From Nocardioides panacisoli (GTDB taxonomy: Bacteria > Actinomycetota > Actinomycetes > Propionibacteriales > Nocardioidaceae), in the NCBI RefSeq assembly GCF_019448235.1, contig NZ_CP080409.1, positions 3,224,001 through 3,288,000 on the forward strand: DNA of 64,000 bases, written 5' to 3'. The notes under the pieces were generated by a model. That model had not been told where the DNA came from. It ran no database searches and worked only from the letters and a program-made list of their open reading frames with translations. The translations under genes were made by a program, and so were the position numbers. Each line of letters opens with the position of its first letter. Position 1 is the first letter of the stretch. Positions 25,260 through 33,633 of the stretch are shown one piece after another.

Positions 25260-25908
25260 GGTGCCGGGGCTGCCGAGTCGGCGTGAACTCGGCCGACACG
25301 GGCGTCGTGTCGGCGCTGGTTCGCCGAGTTCACGCCGACTCGGCGTCACAGCTGCGGTGGGCCTCGTCCTCGCCGCGCTGCTGACGGGCTGCTCGACCTT
25401 CCAGGGCACCGGCGACCTCGACTACGTCGCCGGGCAGGGCGCGGTCACCCAGGTCGCACCCGAGGAGCGCGAGGAGCCGGTGGAGATCGCGGGGGAGACC
25501 CTCGACGGCGACCGGCTCGACCTGGCCGACCTGCGCGGCACCGTCGTGGTCGTCAACGTGTGGGGCTCCTGGTGCGGCCCGTGCAAGGCCGAGATGCCGA
25601 TGCTGGTCGATGCCTACGGGGAGACCGACCGCGACGAGGTGTCCTTCGTCGGCATCGACATCCGCGAGACCGACCCGGCCAACGCGCGGGCCTTCGAGCG
25701 CGAGGTCGGCGTGGAGTACCCCTCCTTCTACGACCCCGGCAGCGAGCTGCTGCTGCGGTTCGGCAAGCGGTCGCCGTACGCGACGCCGAGCACGCTCGTG
25801 CTCGACGACCGCGGCCGTGTCGCCGCCCTGATCAGCGGGGAGATCCCCTCGAAGCGGACGCTGCTGGACCTCGTCGAGGAGGTCGCGGCCGAGGGTGGCG
25901 ATGGCTGA
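25252..25908 (+). CDS. TlpA/ResA-like thiol-disulfide lipoprotein
   Basis: A 218-aa extracytoplasmic thioredoxin-fold protein that would keep the apocytochrome c cysteines reduced. The lipobox is LLTGC at residues 42-46 and the redox motif WCGPC lies in VVVNVWGSWCGPCKAEMP near 105. ATPSTLVLD near 180 carries the cis-proline. Before the hydrophobic signal core is an unusual Arg-rich stretch of about 30 residues. It is encoded largely by a 73-bp palindrome (25272-25344). The start is the GTG at 25252; no later start would leave a complete signal peptide. Confidence 0.88.
   Translation: MAEVPGLPSRRELGRHGRRVGAGSPSSRRLGVTAAVGLVLAALLTGCSTFQGTGDLDYVAGQGAVTQVAPEEREEPVEIAGETLDGDRLDLADLRGTVVVVNVWGSWCGPCKAEMPMLVDAYGETDRDEVSFVGIDIRETDPANARAFEREVGVEYPSFYDPGSELLLRFGKRSPYATPSTLVLDDRGRVAALISGEIPSKRTLLDLVEEVAAEGGDG
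25272..25344. repeat. 73-bp nested palindrome translated in the TlpA-like signal peptide
   Basis: Perfect 22-bp outer arms (25272-25293 and 25323-25344, starting GCCGAGTCGGCGTGAACTC and GCCGAGTTCACGCCGACTC) enclose an inner hairpin with 9-bp arms (GCCGACACG at 25292, CGTGTCGGC at 25306). The GAGTCGGC core is shared with the 22-bp repeat family, so it may be a relative. Confidence 0.85.
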
Positions 25909-26656
25909 GTTCTTCCAGGAGCAGGCCGCCGTCGGCTCGCTCGGCCTCGCACTGCCGATCGCGCTGCTGGTCGGGCTGGTCTCCTTCTTCACGCCCTGCA
26001 CGCTGCCGCTGCTGCCGGGCTACCTCTCCTACGCGACCGGGCTGTCGGGCGCCGACATCGTCGACGGTCGCGGCCACCGCGGCCGGATGCTGCTGGGCTC
26101 GGTGCTGTTCGTGTCCGGCTTCGCCGCGGTCTTCGTCGCCCTCGGGGCGGCCTTCGGCAGCGTCGGCACGTGGCTGCGCACCTGGCAGGACACCATCACC
26201 GTCGTGCTCGGCGCACTGCTGGTGGTGCTGGGCCTGGTGTTCGCCGGGGCGGTCCCGTGGCTGCAGCGCGAGTGGCGCATCCACACCCTGCCCGGGGTCG
26301 GCCTGGGGTCGGCACCGTTGGTCGGGGCGCTGTTCGCCATCGGCTGGCAGCCGTGCGTCGGACCCACCTACGGCGTCATCGTCGGACTCACCTTCGACGA
26401 CGCCACCGCCGCCCGCGGCGCCCTGCTGTCCTTCGTCTACGCCCTCGGGCTGGGCCTCCCGTTCATCCTCGCCGCGGTCTTCTACCGGCGCCTCATCGGT
26501 GCCTTCGGCTGGGTACGCCGCCACCAGGCCTGGGTGATGCGCCTGGGCGGCCTGATGCTCATCGCCGTCGGCCTGCTGATGGTCACCGGCTGGTGGGGCC
26601 ACCTGACCCAGTGGGTGCAGATCCAGTTCGTCGACGACTTCGGGGTGTACGTGTGA
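25901..26656 (+). CDS. ccdA: Cytochrome c biogenesis protein CcdA
   Basis: A 251-aa membrane protein with six predicted helices that moves reducing equivalents across the membrane to the TlpA-like protein. The two transport cysteines are visible in SFFTPCTLPLLPGY near residue 28 and GWQPCVGPTY near 150. The ATG at 25901 overlaps the previous gene by 8 nt; a GTG at 25895 would add two residues. It is the second gene of the System II cytochrome c maturation set here. Confidence 0.92.
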   Translation: MAEFFQEQAAVGSLGLALPIALLVGLVSFFTPCTLPLLPGYLSYATGLSGADIVDGRGHRGRMLLGSVLFVSGFAAVFVALGAAFGSVGTWLRTWQDTITVVLGALLVVLGLVFAGAVPWLQREWRIHTLPGVGLGSAPLVGALFAIGWQPCVGPTYGVIVGLTFDDATAARGALLSFVYALGLGLPFILAAVFYRRLIGAFGWVRRHQAWVMRLGGLMLIAVGLLMVTGWWGHLTQWVQIQFVDDFGVYV

Positions 26657-28266
26657 GCGATGCCCCCGTACGCCGTCCCGGGGAGCTGACGGCGCGCGAG
26701 CTGCTGCGCTGGACGTGGCGCCAGCTCACCTCGATGCGCACCGCCCTGGTGCTCCTGCTGCTGCTCGCGCTCGCGGCGGTGCCGGGGTCGGTGATCCCGC
26801 AGGAGGGCGTCGACTCGCTCGCGGTGACGCGGTGGAAGGACCAGCACCCCGACCTGACGCCGATCTATGAGCGGCTGGACCTGTTCAACGTCTACGACTC
26901 GGTGTGGTTCTCCGCGATCTACCTGCTGCTGGTGATCTCGCTGGTGGGCTGCATCGTGCCGCGCACGGCCGTCTACTGGCGCGCGCTCCGCGCCCAGCCG
27001 CCCGCCGCGCCGCGCAACCTCTCGCGGATGCCGGACAGCACGTCGTACGAGACCGACGAGACGCCGGAGGCCGTGCTCGCCCACGCGCGGGCGGTGCTGG
27101 GGCCGAGGTCGTTCGGCAGGGGCCACCGGCTGCGGCGGGTCCCGACGAGCTCGACCGAGAAGGCGGACGACGCCGTCAGCGCCGAGCGGGGACGCCTGCG
27201 CGAGGCGGGCAACCTGCTCTTCCACCTCTCGGTGCTGGTGGTGCTCGCCGGGTTCGCCGTCGGGGGGCTGCTGGGCTACCAGGGCGGCGTGATCCTGGTG
27301 AAGGGGTCGACGTTCGGCAACAGCCTCACCCAGTACGACGACTTCAACCCCGGCGGGCTCTTCAGCCCCGACCAGCTCGACCGGTTCGCGTTCACCGTGG
27401 AGGACTTCCACGTCGACTGGCTCACCGAGGGGCCGCGTGCGGGGATGGCGCAGGGCTTCGAGGCCGACCTCAGCCACTACACCGACGACACCGAGAGTCG
27501 CGACGAGTACACGCTGCGGGTCAACCACCCGCTGACGATCGAGAACACCGACGTCTTCCTCATCGGGCACGGCTACGCCCCGGTCATCACGGTCCGCGAC
27601 GGCGACGGCGAGGTCGCCTACAAGGGGCCGACGGTCTTCCTGCCCCAGGACGCGAGCTTCCTCTCCTTCGGCGTGGTCAAGGCGCCCGCCGCCGAGCCGC
27701 AGGCGATCGGCCTGGAGGGGCTGTTCTACCCGACCTTCGCCAACGTCGAGGGCGACCCCGTCACGCTGATGGGTGACGACCTCAACCCCACGATCTCGAT
27801 GCTCGCCTACAGCGGCGACATCGGGCTCGACGACGGCTCGCCGGAGTCGGTCTACGTGCTGGACAAGAGCAACGCCGACCAGCTCCGCGACGCCGAGGGC
27901 GACCCGCTGCGGCTCGACCTCCAGCCGGGCCAGACCCAGCAGCTGCCCGACGGGCTCGGATCGGTCACCTTCGAGGGCGTCGAGCCCTGGGTGCGGGTGC
28001 AGATCAGCCAGAGCCCCGGCAAGGAGGTTGCGCTGATCGGCGTCGTGCTGGCCCTGATCGGGCTGTGCGGCTCGCTCTTCATCCGGCCGCGCCGCGTCTT
28101 CGTCCGGGCGCGGGCCGCCGATGGGGGCGGCGCGTCTACGCTGGTGGAGGTCGCCGTGCTGGACCGCTCGGGCAACGCCGAGGTCGACGAGCTGCTCTCC
28201 GACATCGTGTCCGCCCTGCGGGGCCCGCGACCGGAGACGAGTGCAGAGGAGAAGGACCCATCATGA
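26653..28266 (+). CDS. resB: Cytochrome c biogenesis protein ResB
   Basis: A 537-aa component of the System II heme ligation complex with CcsB. Membrane segments lie near residues 30-50 (TALVLLLLLALAAVPGSVIP), 78-96, 182-205 (LFHLSVLVVLAGFAVGGLLG) and 455-475, with a large extracytoplasmic domain between the last two. The GTG start overlaps the ccdA stop by 4 nt and its own stop overlaps ccsB by 4 nt. The long cytoplasmic tail is highly charged. Confidence 0.93.
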   Translation: MSDAPVRRPGELTARELLRWTWRQLTSMRTALVLLLLLALAAVPGSVIPQEGVDSLAVTRWKDQHPDLTPIYERLDLFNVYDSVWFSAIYLLLVISLVGCIVPRTAVYWRALRAQPPAAPRNLSRMPDSTSYETDETPEAVLAHARAVLGPRSFGRGHRLRRVPTSSTEKADDAVSAERGRLREAGNLLFHLSVLVVLAGFAVGGLLGYQGGVILVKGSTFGNSLTQYDDFNPGGLFSPDQLDRFAFTVEDFHVDWLTEGPRAGMAQGFEADLSHYTDDTESRDEYTLRVNHPLTIENTDVFLIGHGYAPVITVRDGDGEVAYKGPTVFLPQDASFLSFGVVKAPAAEPQAIGLEGLFYPTFANVEGDPVTLMGDDLNPTISMLAYSGDIGLDDGSPESVYVLDKSNADQLRDAEGDPLRLDLQPGQTQQLPDGLGSVTFEGVEPWVRVQISQSPGKEVALIGVVLALIGLCGSLFIRPRRVFVRARAADGGGASTLVEVAVLDRSGNAEVDELLSDIVSALRGPRPETSAEEKDPS

Positions 28267-29261
28267 CCAACGCGATGTGGGAGGGCCTGAGCAACCAGGC
28301 CGTGGCGGTCGCCGGCGTCGTCTACTTCCTGGCGCTCCTGGTGCACCTGGGCGAGTTCGCCGCGCTGCGCCAGCCCAAGGAGGCGGCGGTTGCGGTCGGC
28401 GCCGGTGGGGCACCGGACGCGCCGGTCGAGGGCGACGACAGCGGCGCGCGTACGCCGTCGGAGCGGATCGCGTTCCTCGGGCGGCTGGGCTACCTGCTCA
28501 CCGTCATCGCGGCACTGGCGCACTTCGTGGCACTCGTGGGACGCGGGATGGCCGCCGAGCCCAACCGCGTGCCGTGGGGCAACATGTACGAGTTCACCGT
28601 CTCCGGCACGTTCGTCGTGACGGTGATCTACCTGGCGCTCTTCCGCCGCTACGGGCTGGGCTGGATGGCGCCGCTGGCGGTCGGGTTCGTGCTCAGCGTG
28701 CTGATGGTCGCCGTCATCTGGCTGCACGAGCCCGTGGCGCCGCTGACCGAGGCGCTCAACTCCTACTGGCTGGTGATCCACGTCGTCTCCGCCGCGGTCG
28801 CGACCGGTGCCTTCACCGTCGGCGGCATCGCCTCGGTGATGTACCTGGTCAAGCTCCGCACCGGCGACGCCGAGGATGGCTGGCTGGCGCGCGTGCCGGG
28901 GCTCGTCTCGCTGGACAAGCTGGCCTACCGGATCCACGCGTTCGCCTTCCCGGTGTGGACCTTCGCGGTGCTCATCACCGGCCCGATCTGGGCCCACGAG
29001 GCGTGGTCGCGCTACTGGAACTGGGACCCCAAGGAGGTCTGGGCCTTCATCACCTGGGTCGTGTACGCCGGCTACCTCCACGCCCGCGCCACCGCGGGCT
29101 GGAAGGGCCGCAACGCAGCGATCCTGGCCCTGATCGGCATGGCGACGCTGTGGTTCAACTTCATCGGCGTCAACTACTTCGCCTCCAACTCCCAGCACTC
29201 CTACGCCGCGCCGGGGACGCCGGCGGAGGTCCCGGCCGTCACCATCGTTGACAGGCCGTGA
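28263..29261 (+). CDS. ccsB: Cytochrome c biogenesis protein CcsB (heme handling)
   Basis: A 332-aa membrane protein that exports heme and attaches it to apocytochrome c together with ResB. The tryptophan-rich WWD signature is present as YWNWDPKEVWAFITWVVY near residue 258. Heme-ligand histidines are plausible in the neighbouring loops (for example WAHEAW). The start ATGA overlaps resB. It ends the operon that begins with hemL, so heme supply and use are tied together. Confidence 0.94.
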   Translation: MTNAMWEGLSNQAVAVAGVVYFLALLVHLGEFAALRQPKEAAVAVGAGGAPDAPVEGDDSGARTPSERIAFLGRLGYLLTVIAALAHFVALVGRGMAAEPNRVPWGNMYEFTVSGTFVVTVIYLALFRRYGLGWMAPLAVGFVLSVLMVAVIWLHEPVAPLTEALNSYWLVIHVVSAAVATGAFTVGGIASVMYLVKLRTGDAEDGWLARVPGLVSLDKLAYRIHAFAFPVWTFAVLITGPIWAHEAWSRYWNWDPKEVWAFITWVVYAGYLHARATAGWKGRNAAILALIGMATLWFNFIGVNYFASNSQHSYAAPGTPAEVPAVTIVDRP

Positions 29262-29273
29262 TGGGGTGGGCCC

Positions 29274-29873
29274 ATGGCCCGCCTCCTCCGTGCTCTCGTC
29301 CTGGCCCCACTCGGACTCCTGCTCGCCGCCTGCGGACTCGCGGGCGGCCAGTGGCAGGCCGGTGAACCAGCCGCGGACGAGACCTGGTCGACCACGGCGA
29401 CCGAGGCGACCGAGGAACCGGTGGCGGAGTCGGGTGGCCTGACCCGCGCGCAGGTGCGGGAGGAACTCACCGGGCTCGGCTACCCCGGCAAGGCCGCCGA
29501 CTGCCTGCTCGACGACCTCGAACGCCAGGGGATCGACATCTCGCAGTACGCGTTGGAGGACTTCGCCGGCGCCGGTGCCGATCTCTACGAGGCAGCCCGC
29601 ACGGCCGGCATGGCCTGCGCCGAGCACATGGACGCCGACTCCTACGACGCCGTGCTCGGGGACGACCCGTTCGCACACCCGCAGGTCCGTGAGGAGTTCG
29701 TCCGCGGCCTCATGCTCGACCCGCAGGTCGACCGAACCCTCGCCGAATGCGTCGTGGAGCGCCTCGTCGAGATCGACGCCGACGTCTCGGCGTTCCTGGC
29801 AGCGAAGCCGGGCGACCCGGCGCTCGACCCGGTGATCGAGGCCTTCCAGCACTGCGAGGTCGCGGCAGGCTGA
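29274..29873 (+). CDS. Putative lipoprotein, unknown function
   Basis: A 199-aa protein with a lipoprotein signal ending in LLLAAC (cysteine near residue 20). A Thr/Glu-rich linker follows, then a mostly helical acidic domain from about residue 58 with four more cysteines. The part GGLTRAQVREELTGLGYPG resembles helix starts of small extracellular helical domains, but I do not recognise the family. It lies 12 nt after ccsB and could be the last gene of that operon. Confidence 0.75.
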   Translation: MARLLRALVLAPLGLLLAACGLAGGQWQAGEPAADETWSTTATEATEEPVAESGGLTRAQVREELTGLGYPGKAADCLLDDLERQGIDISQYALEDFAGAGADLYEAARTAGMACAEHMDADSYDAVLGDDPFAHPQVREEFVRGLMLDPQVDRTLAECVVERLVEIDADVSAFLAAKPGDPALDPVIEAFQHCEVAAG

Positions 29874-29894
29874 GCAGCTGACCCCGCTCGGCCC

Positions 29895-30128
29895 TCAGGA
29901 GTCCTCGGGCGGGGGGTTCTGGCGCTTCTTCTTGCGACGCTTGCGGTCCAGGTCGCGCAGGAAGTCCTCGTCGTCGTCCGGGGCGGAGGGCCGCGGCTTC
30001 GGCTTCGGCAGGACGTCGGGGAACGAGGGGCGACGGCGTACCGGGGTGTTGCCGCGCGCCTGCATGGCGCGCGTGATCAGGTAGGTCGCCACCGCGAAGA
30101 TGAGAACGACTGCCAGCACCTTGCCCAT
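29895..30128 (-). CDS. Small membrane protein with charged tail
   Basis: A 77-aa protein: one N-terminal membrane helix (residues 3-20, VLAVVLIFAVATYLITRA), a Pro-rich linker and a very charged C terminus (DEDFLRDLDRKRRKKKRQ). No known domain. Such short anchored proteins next to the DUF4229 and menA genes are common in this lineage. A TACCCT hexamer ends 6 nt before the ATG. Confidence 0.75.
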   Translation of the reverse strand: MGKVLAVVLIFAVATYLITRAMQARGNTPVRRRPSFPDVLPKPKPRPSAPDDDEDFLRDLDRKRRKKKRQNPPPEDS

Positions 30129-30134
30129 GCCCCA

Positions 30135-30140
30135 AGGGTA
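30135..30140 (-). promoter_or_regulatory. -10 element of the small membrane protein gene, leaderless type
   Basis: TACCCT on the minus strand ends 6 nt before the ATG at 30128. Confidence 0.4.
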
Positions 30141-30151
30141 GGCCGTGGGCG

Positions 30152-30185
30152 GTAACCGCGGGTGGGGTTCCCGGCAGGCGGTTAC
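30152..30185. promoter_or_regulatory. Inverted repeat between divergent promoters
   Basis: GTAACCGC (30152-30159) and GCGGTTAC (30178-30185) are perfect complements, centred 26 bp apart between the two start regions. The right arm abuts the -10 of the DUF4229 gene. It is a possible shared operator. Confidence 0.35.
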
Positions 30186-30186
30186 G

Positions 30187-30192
30187 TAGGCT
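30187..30192 (+). promoter_or_regulatory. -10 element of the DUF4229 gene, leaderless type
   Basis: TAGGCT ends 6 nt before the GTG at 30199. Confidence 0.5.
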
Positions 30193-30198
30193 GGGGCC

Positions 30199-30459
30199 GT
30201 GAAGGCTTTCTGGATCTACACCGCGATGCGGCTCGGCCTGTTTGCGGGCTCGTTCGCGATCATCTTCGGCGTCTGGTTCCTCGTCGCCGGTTCGGTGCCG
30301 ATCTTCTGGGCGGTGCTGATCGCGTTCGTCGTCAGCGGCGTGGCGTCGTTCTTCATCCTCGAGCGGCAGCGACGAGCCTTCGCGGTCCGCGTCGAGGGCC
30401 GCGCCGAGCAGGCGGCGGCGAAGTTCGACGAGCAGCGGTCCAAGGAGGACCGGGACTGA
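30199..30459 (+). CDS. DUF4229 family small membrane protein
   Basis: An 86-aa protein with two closely spaced membrane helices (LGLFAGSFAIIFGVWFLV and FWAVLIAFVVSGVASFFIL) and a basic, then mixed-charge cytoplasmic tail. The length and pattern fit DUF4229, a family often found beside menA in actinobacteria. Its function is unknown. It converges with menA with a gap of 42 nt. Confidence 0.8.
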   Translation: MKAFWIYTAMRLGLFAGSFAIIFGVWFLVAGSVPIFWAVLIAFVVSGVASFFILERQRRAFAVRVEGRAEQAAAKFDEQRSKEDRD

Positions 30460-30501
30460 TCCGGGCTCTGCCCGGCCGGTCGTCGATCGCGTCCGGTCCG
30501 C

Positions 30502-31398
30502 TCAGGCCAGGCCGAGCAGCAGCCCGGCGCTGACCAGCACGGCCCAGGCGAGCTCGGCCTGCCCGGTCTGCTGCAGCACCGGGATCAGCGACGGCCCCGA
30601 CGCGCCGCCGGTGACGATGCGCACCGCGATGACGACGAACGCGACGAAGCCCAGGCCCAGCAGGGCCCACCACGTGGTGAGCGCGGCGACGCCGATCACG
30701 GCGAGGCCGGCGAGGACCACGAGCGCGACGTAGAGGCCGCGCGTGCGCCGGTCGCCGAGGCGTACGGCGAGCGTCAGCTTGCCGGCGTCGGTGTCGGTGG
30801 GGATGTCGCGCAGGTTGTTGGCGACCAGGATCGCGCACGCCAGCGCGCCGATGCCGACGCCGGCCGCGAGCGCCGTCCACGACCACGCCTCGACCTGGAC
30901 GTAGGTGGTGCCGATGACCGCCACCAGTCCGAAGAAGACGAACACCATCACCTCGCCCAGCCCCAGGTAGCCGTACGGGCGCGAGCCGCCGGTGTAGAAC
31001 CACGCCGCCAGCACGCACACCGCGCCGACGGCCACCAGCCACCATGCGGTCGTCGCGGCCAGGACCAGGCCGGCGAGGCCGGCGACACCGAAGGCGGCGA
31101 ACGCGGCCCGCTTGACGGCGTACGGCTCGGCGAGACCGGAGCCCACCAGGCGCAGCGGTCCCACCCGGGAGTCGTCGGTGCCGCGGATGCCGTCGGAGTA
31201 GTCGTTGGCGTAGTTGACGCCGACCTGCAGCGCGAGGCTGACCAGCAGGGCCAGTAGTGCCTTCCACCAGACCGCGCCGCCGAGGTCACCGGACCGGCCG
31301 TCGTACGCCGCCACGGCGGTGCCGGCCAGCACGGGCGCGACCGCCGCGGGCAGGGTGCGGGGACGGGCGCCGGCGAGCCAATGAGCAGGGGTGGCCAT
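30502..31398 (-). CDS. menA: 1,4-dihydroxy-2-naphthoate polyprenyltransferase
   Basis: A 298-aa membrane prenyltransferase that attaches the isoprenoid tail to the menaquinone head group. The first aspartate motif is NYANDYSDGIRGTDD near residue 63 and the second is NNLRDIPTDTDAGKLTL near 190. About eight or nine hydrophobic helices are present. The start is the ATG at 31398 (MATPAHWLAGARPRTL); the frame is open far upstream but unrelated. A TTGAAT hexamer lies 6 nt before the ATG as a weak possible -10. Confidence 0.94.
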   Translation of the reverse strand: MATPAHWLAGARPRTLPAAVAPVLAGTAVAAYDGRSGDLGGAVWWKALLALLVSLALQVGVNYANDYSDGIRGTDDSRVGPLRLVGSGLAEPYAVKRAAFAAFGVAGLAGLVLAATTAWWLVAVGAVCVLAAWFYTGGSRPYGYLGLGEVMVFVFFGLVAVIGTTYVQVEAWSWTALAAGVGIGALACAILVANNLRDIPTDTDAGKLTLAVRLGDRRTRGLYVALVVLAGLAVIGVAALTTWWALLGLGFVAFVVIAVRIVTGGASGPSLIPVLQQTGQAELAWAVLVSAGLLLGLA

Positions 31399-31448
31399 GC
31401 CCGGATTCAAGCAGGCCGGCGACGGCGTCGACGCGACGGGCGGTGGGG

Positions 31449-31529
31449 TTGTCCGGTGTTCGCCTACGTTGTCGGGCAGTGCAGTGCCGGACAAGGTGGG
31501 CGATCCCCGGTCGGCCGGGGATCGCTCCC
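31449..31529. repeat. Two adjacent hairpins between menA and the AlkZ-like gene
   Basis: TTGTCCGG (31449-31456) pairs with CCGGACAA (31487-31494). Next to it, CGATCCCCGG (31501-31510) pairs with CCGGGGATCG (31515-31524) around a 4-nt loop. The second hairpin and the bases after it resemble 2991-3034. Confidence 0.6.
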
Positions 31530-31563
31530 ACCGCTGTCGGAGCCCAGTGGCAGGCTGACGGCC

Positions 31564-32604
31564 ATGCTGACCACCGACCAGGCGCTCCGGCTCCGGCTGG
31601 CCGCCCACGGACTGACCAGGCCGCTCGGGCTCGACCCGGCGGGGGTGGTCGAGCGGGCGGTGGCGCTGCAGGGGCAGGACCTGCCGGCGGTGCTGCAGGC
31701 GATCGGACTGCGGTCCGGCGAGGACGTGACCGGGGTGCGGGCGGCGTTCGACCGGGGCGAGCTGGTGCGCGGGTGGCCGATGCGCGGCACCCTGTTCGCG
31801 ACGACACCGCACTGGTTGGCGGGCCTGCTGAGCCTGACCGCGGCCCGCACCGAGCAGGCCATGGTCAAGCGCTGGGGGCACATCGGGCTCGACGAGGACA
31901 TCGTCGCGCGGTCGGCCGAGGTCGCCGCGGAGGCGATGACCGACGGTCCCCACACGCGCGCTGAGATGCTGCAGCAGTGGGAGGACGCCGGGGTCCCGAC
32001 CACGCAGGGCCGCGGCTACCACCTGATCGTGCTGCACTCGGTGCGCTCACTGTGGCACTGGGGCCCGTTCCGCGACGGCGAGCAGTGCCTGGTCGCGACG
32101 CCGCCGGTCGAGGTCGCCGCGCCGGAGGAGGTGCTCGCCGACGCCGTCGCCGGCTACGTCCGCGCCCGCGGACTCGCCACGGTCGACGACATCGCCTGGT
32201 GGACCAAGCTCCCCAAGGGGCAGGTACGCCGCGCGGTCGCGCGCTGCGTGGGTCTCGCCGAGGTCGCCGTCGCGGGCCTCGACACGGTCCACCTGGTCCA
32301 CGAGGAGGACTACGCCGCGCTGGCCGACCTCCCGCCCGCCGAGGGCGTGGTGCTGCTGCCCGGCTTCGACGAGTACTACCTCGGCCACGCCGACCGCAGC
32401 CTCGTCGCCACGCCGGCGATGCAGCAGGCCGTCGTGCCCGGCAAGAACGGTGTCTTCCGGCCGCTGGTGGTCCTGGACGGCCGGGTGGTCGCCACCTGGC
32501 GGAACACCAAGAAGGGGGCCGAGCTCGTCGACCTCGTCGAGCAGGTCCCCTCACCGCAACGCGCCGCGATCGACGCGGCGCTGGCCGAGGTGGCCACTGG
32601 GTGA
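31564..32604 (+). CDS. Winged-helix DNA-binding protein, AlkZ/YcaQ superfamily (HTH_42)
   Basis: A 346-aa protein of the HTH_42 superfamily, which includes DNA glycosylases that remove bulky alkyl adducts or unhook crosslinks (AlkZ, YcaQ). The catalytic segment of the family reads Gln-X-Gln; here VALQGQDLPAV near residue 36 has QGQ. Other landmarks are WPMRGTLFATTP near 73, LLPGFDEYYLG near 265 and the C-terminal strand RPLVVLDGRVVATWR. No secondary-metabolite cluster is nearby, so a general repair role is more likely than self-resistance. Glycosylase activity is inference. Confidence 0.8.
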   Translation: MLTTDQALRLRLAAHGLTRPLGLDPAGVVERAVALQGQDLPAVLQAIGLRSGEDVTGVRAAFDRGELVRGWPMRGTLFATTPHWLAGLLSLTAARTEQAMVKRWGHIGLDEDIVARSAEVAAEAMTDGPHTRAEMLQQWEDAGVPTTQGRGYHLIVLHSVRSLWHWGPFRDGEQCLVATPPVEVAAPEEVLADAVAGYVRARGLATVDDIAWWTKLPKGQVRRAVARCVGLAEVAVAGLDTVHLVHEEDYAALADLPPAEGVVLLPGFDEYYLGHADRSLVATPAMQQAVVPGKNGVFRPLVVLDGRVVATWRNTKKGAELVDLVEQVPSPQRAAIDAALAEVATG

Positions 32605-32612
32605 GCCTCCGA

Positions 32613-32618
32613 TAGCGT
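32613..32618 (+). promoter_or_regulatory. -10 element of the menE-menC-menD operon, leaderless type
   Basis: TAGCGT ends 7 nt before the GTG at 32626. Confidence 0.5.
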
Positions 32619-32625
32619 CGGTGCC

Positions 32626-33633
32626 GTGGAGGACGTCAGCCCGCGCGGCACCCCGGACGAGGTCGTGGCCCAGTTGCGCGACTGGCTCGCCGGCCCCGAC
32701 CGGCCCCTCGTCGTGGAGACCTCCGGCTCGACCGGTGCCCCCAAACGGGTCCGCCTGCCCCGCGCCGCCGTCCTCGCCTCCGTCGCCGCGAGCGCGCAGC
32801 GCCTCGGCGCCACCGGCCCGTGGGTGCTGGCGCTGCCGCCGACCTACGTCGCCGGCATCCAGGTCGTTGTCCGCTCACTGGTCGCCGGTCACGAGCCCGT
32901 CCTCCTCCAACGCGACGGGTGGCCGGACGGTGCGGGATGGTTCGTGTCGCTGGTGCCCACCCAGCTGCACCGCATGCTCGCCGACGGCCGTGACCGTGCG
33001 GCGTTGGCCCGCGCCCACACCGTCCTGCTCGGCGGCGGCCCCATCGATCCCGGGCTCCGCACGGCGGCGGAGGAGGCCGGCGTACGGATCGTGGCGACGT
33101 ACGGCGCCGCCGAGACCGCTGGCGGATGCGTCTACGACGGGGTGCCGCTGGACGGTGTCGCCGTCGCGTTGGGCGAGTCCGGCCGGATCCGGATCGGCGG
33201 GCCGACGCTGTTCTCCGGCTACGCCGACGACCCGTTGCTGACCGACAAGGCGCTGCTCGACGGCTGGTTCCACACCTTTGATGCCGGCCGCTTCGACGAG
33301 GACGGACGGCTGCAGGTGCTCGGCCGGGTCGACGACGTCGTCGTCTCCGGCGGGCTCAACGTGCCGGCGCCGGCCGTCGCCGCCCGGCTGCGCGCCCACC
33401 CCGACCTCGCCGCCGCCGAGGTGCTCGGCATCCCCGACGAGGAGTGGGGCCACCGGGTCGTCGCGTTCGTGGTCGGCCACGCCACCGGGCTCGACGACCT
33501 GCGCGACTGGGTCGCGGCCGCGCACCCGCGGTCGTGGGCGCCGCGGCAGGTCGTCGCCCTCGACGCGATCCCCGAACTGCCCAACGGCAAGCCCGACCGC
33601 CGGGCCCTGCGCGCCCTCGCGGAGCAGCCGTGA
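32626..33633 (+). CDS. menE: o-Succinylbenzoate--CoA ligase
   Basis: A 335-aa short acyl-CoA synthetase that activates o-succinylbenzoate in menaquinone synthesis. The ATP-binding loop is ETSGSTGAPKRV near residue 33, followed by YGAAETAGGCVYDG near 160, FDAGRFDEDGRLQVLGRVDD near 223 and the C-terminal lysine region LPNGKPDRRALR. It is shorter than typical 450-500-aa MenE at the N terminus, as usual for actinobacteria. The stop overlaps the menC start by 4 nt. Confidence 0.9.
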   Translation: MEDVSPRGTPDEVVAQLRDWLAGPDRPLVVETSGSTGAPKRVRLPRAAVLASVAASAQRLGATGPWVLALPPTYVAGIQVVVRSLVAGHEPVLLQRDGWPDGAGWFVSLVPTQLHRMLADGRDRAALARAHTVLLGGGPIDPGLRTAAEEAGVRIVATYGAAETAGGCVYDGVPLDGVAVALGESGRIRIGGPTLFSGYADDPLLTDKALLDGWFHTFDAGRFDEDGRLQVLGRVDDVVVSGGLNVPAPAVAARLRAHPDLAAAEVLGIPDEEWGHRVVAFVVGHATGLDDLRDWVAAAHPRSWAPRQVVALDAIPELPNGKPDRRALRALAEQP

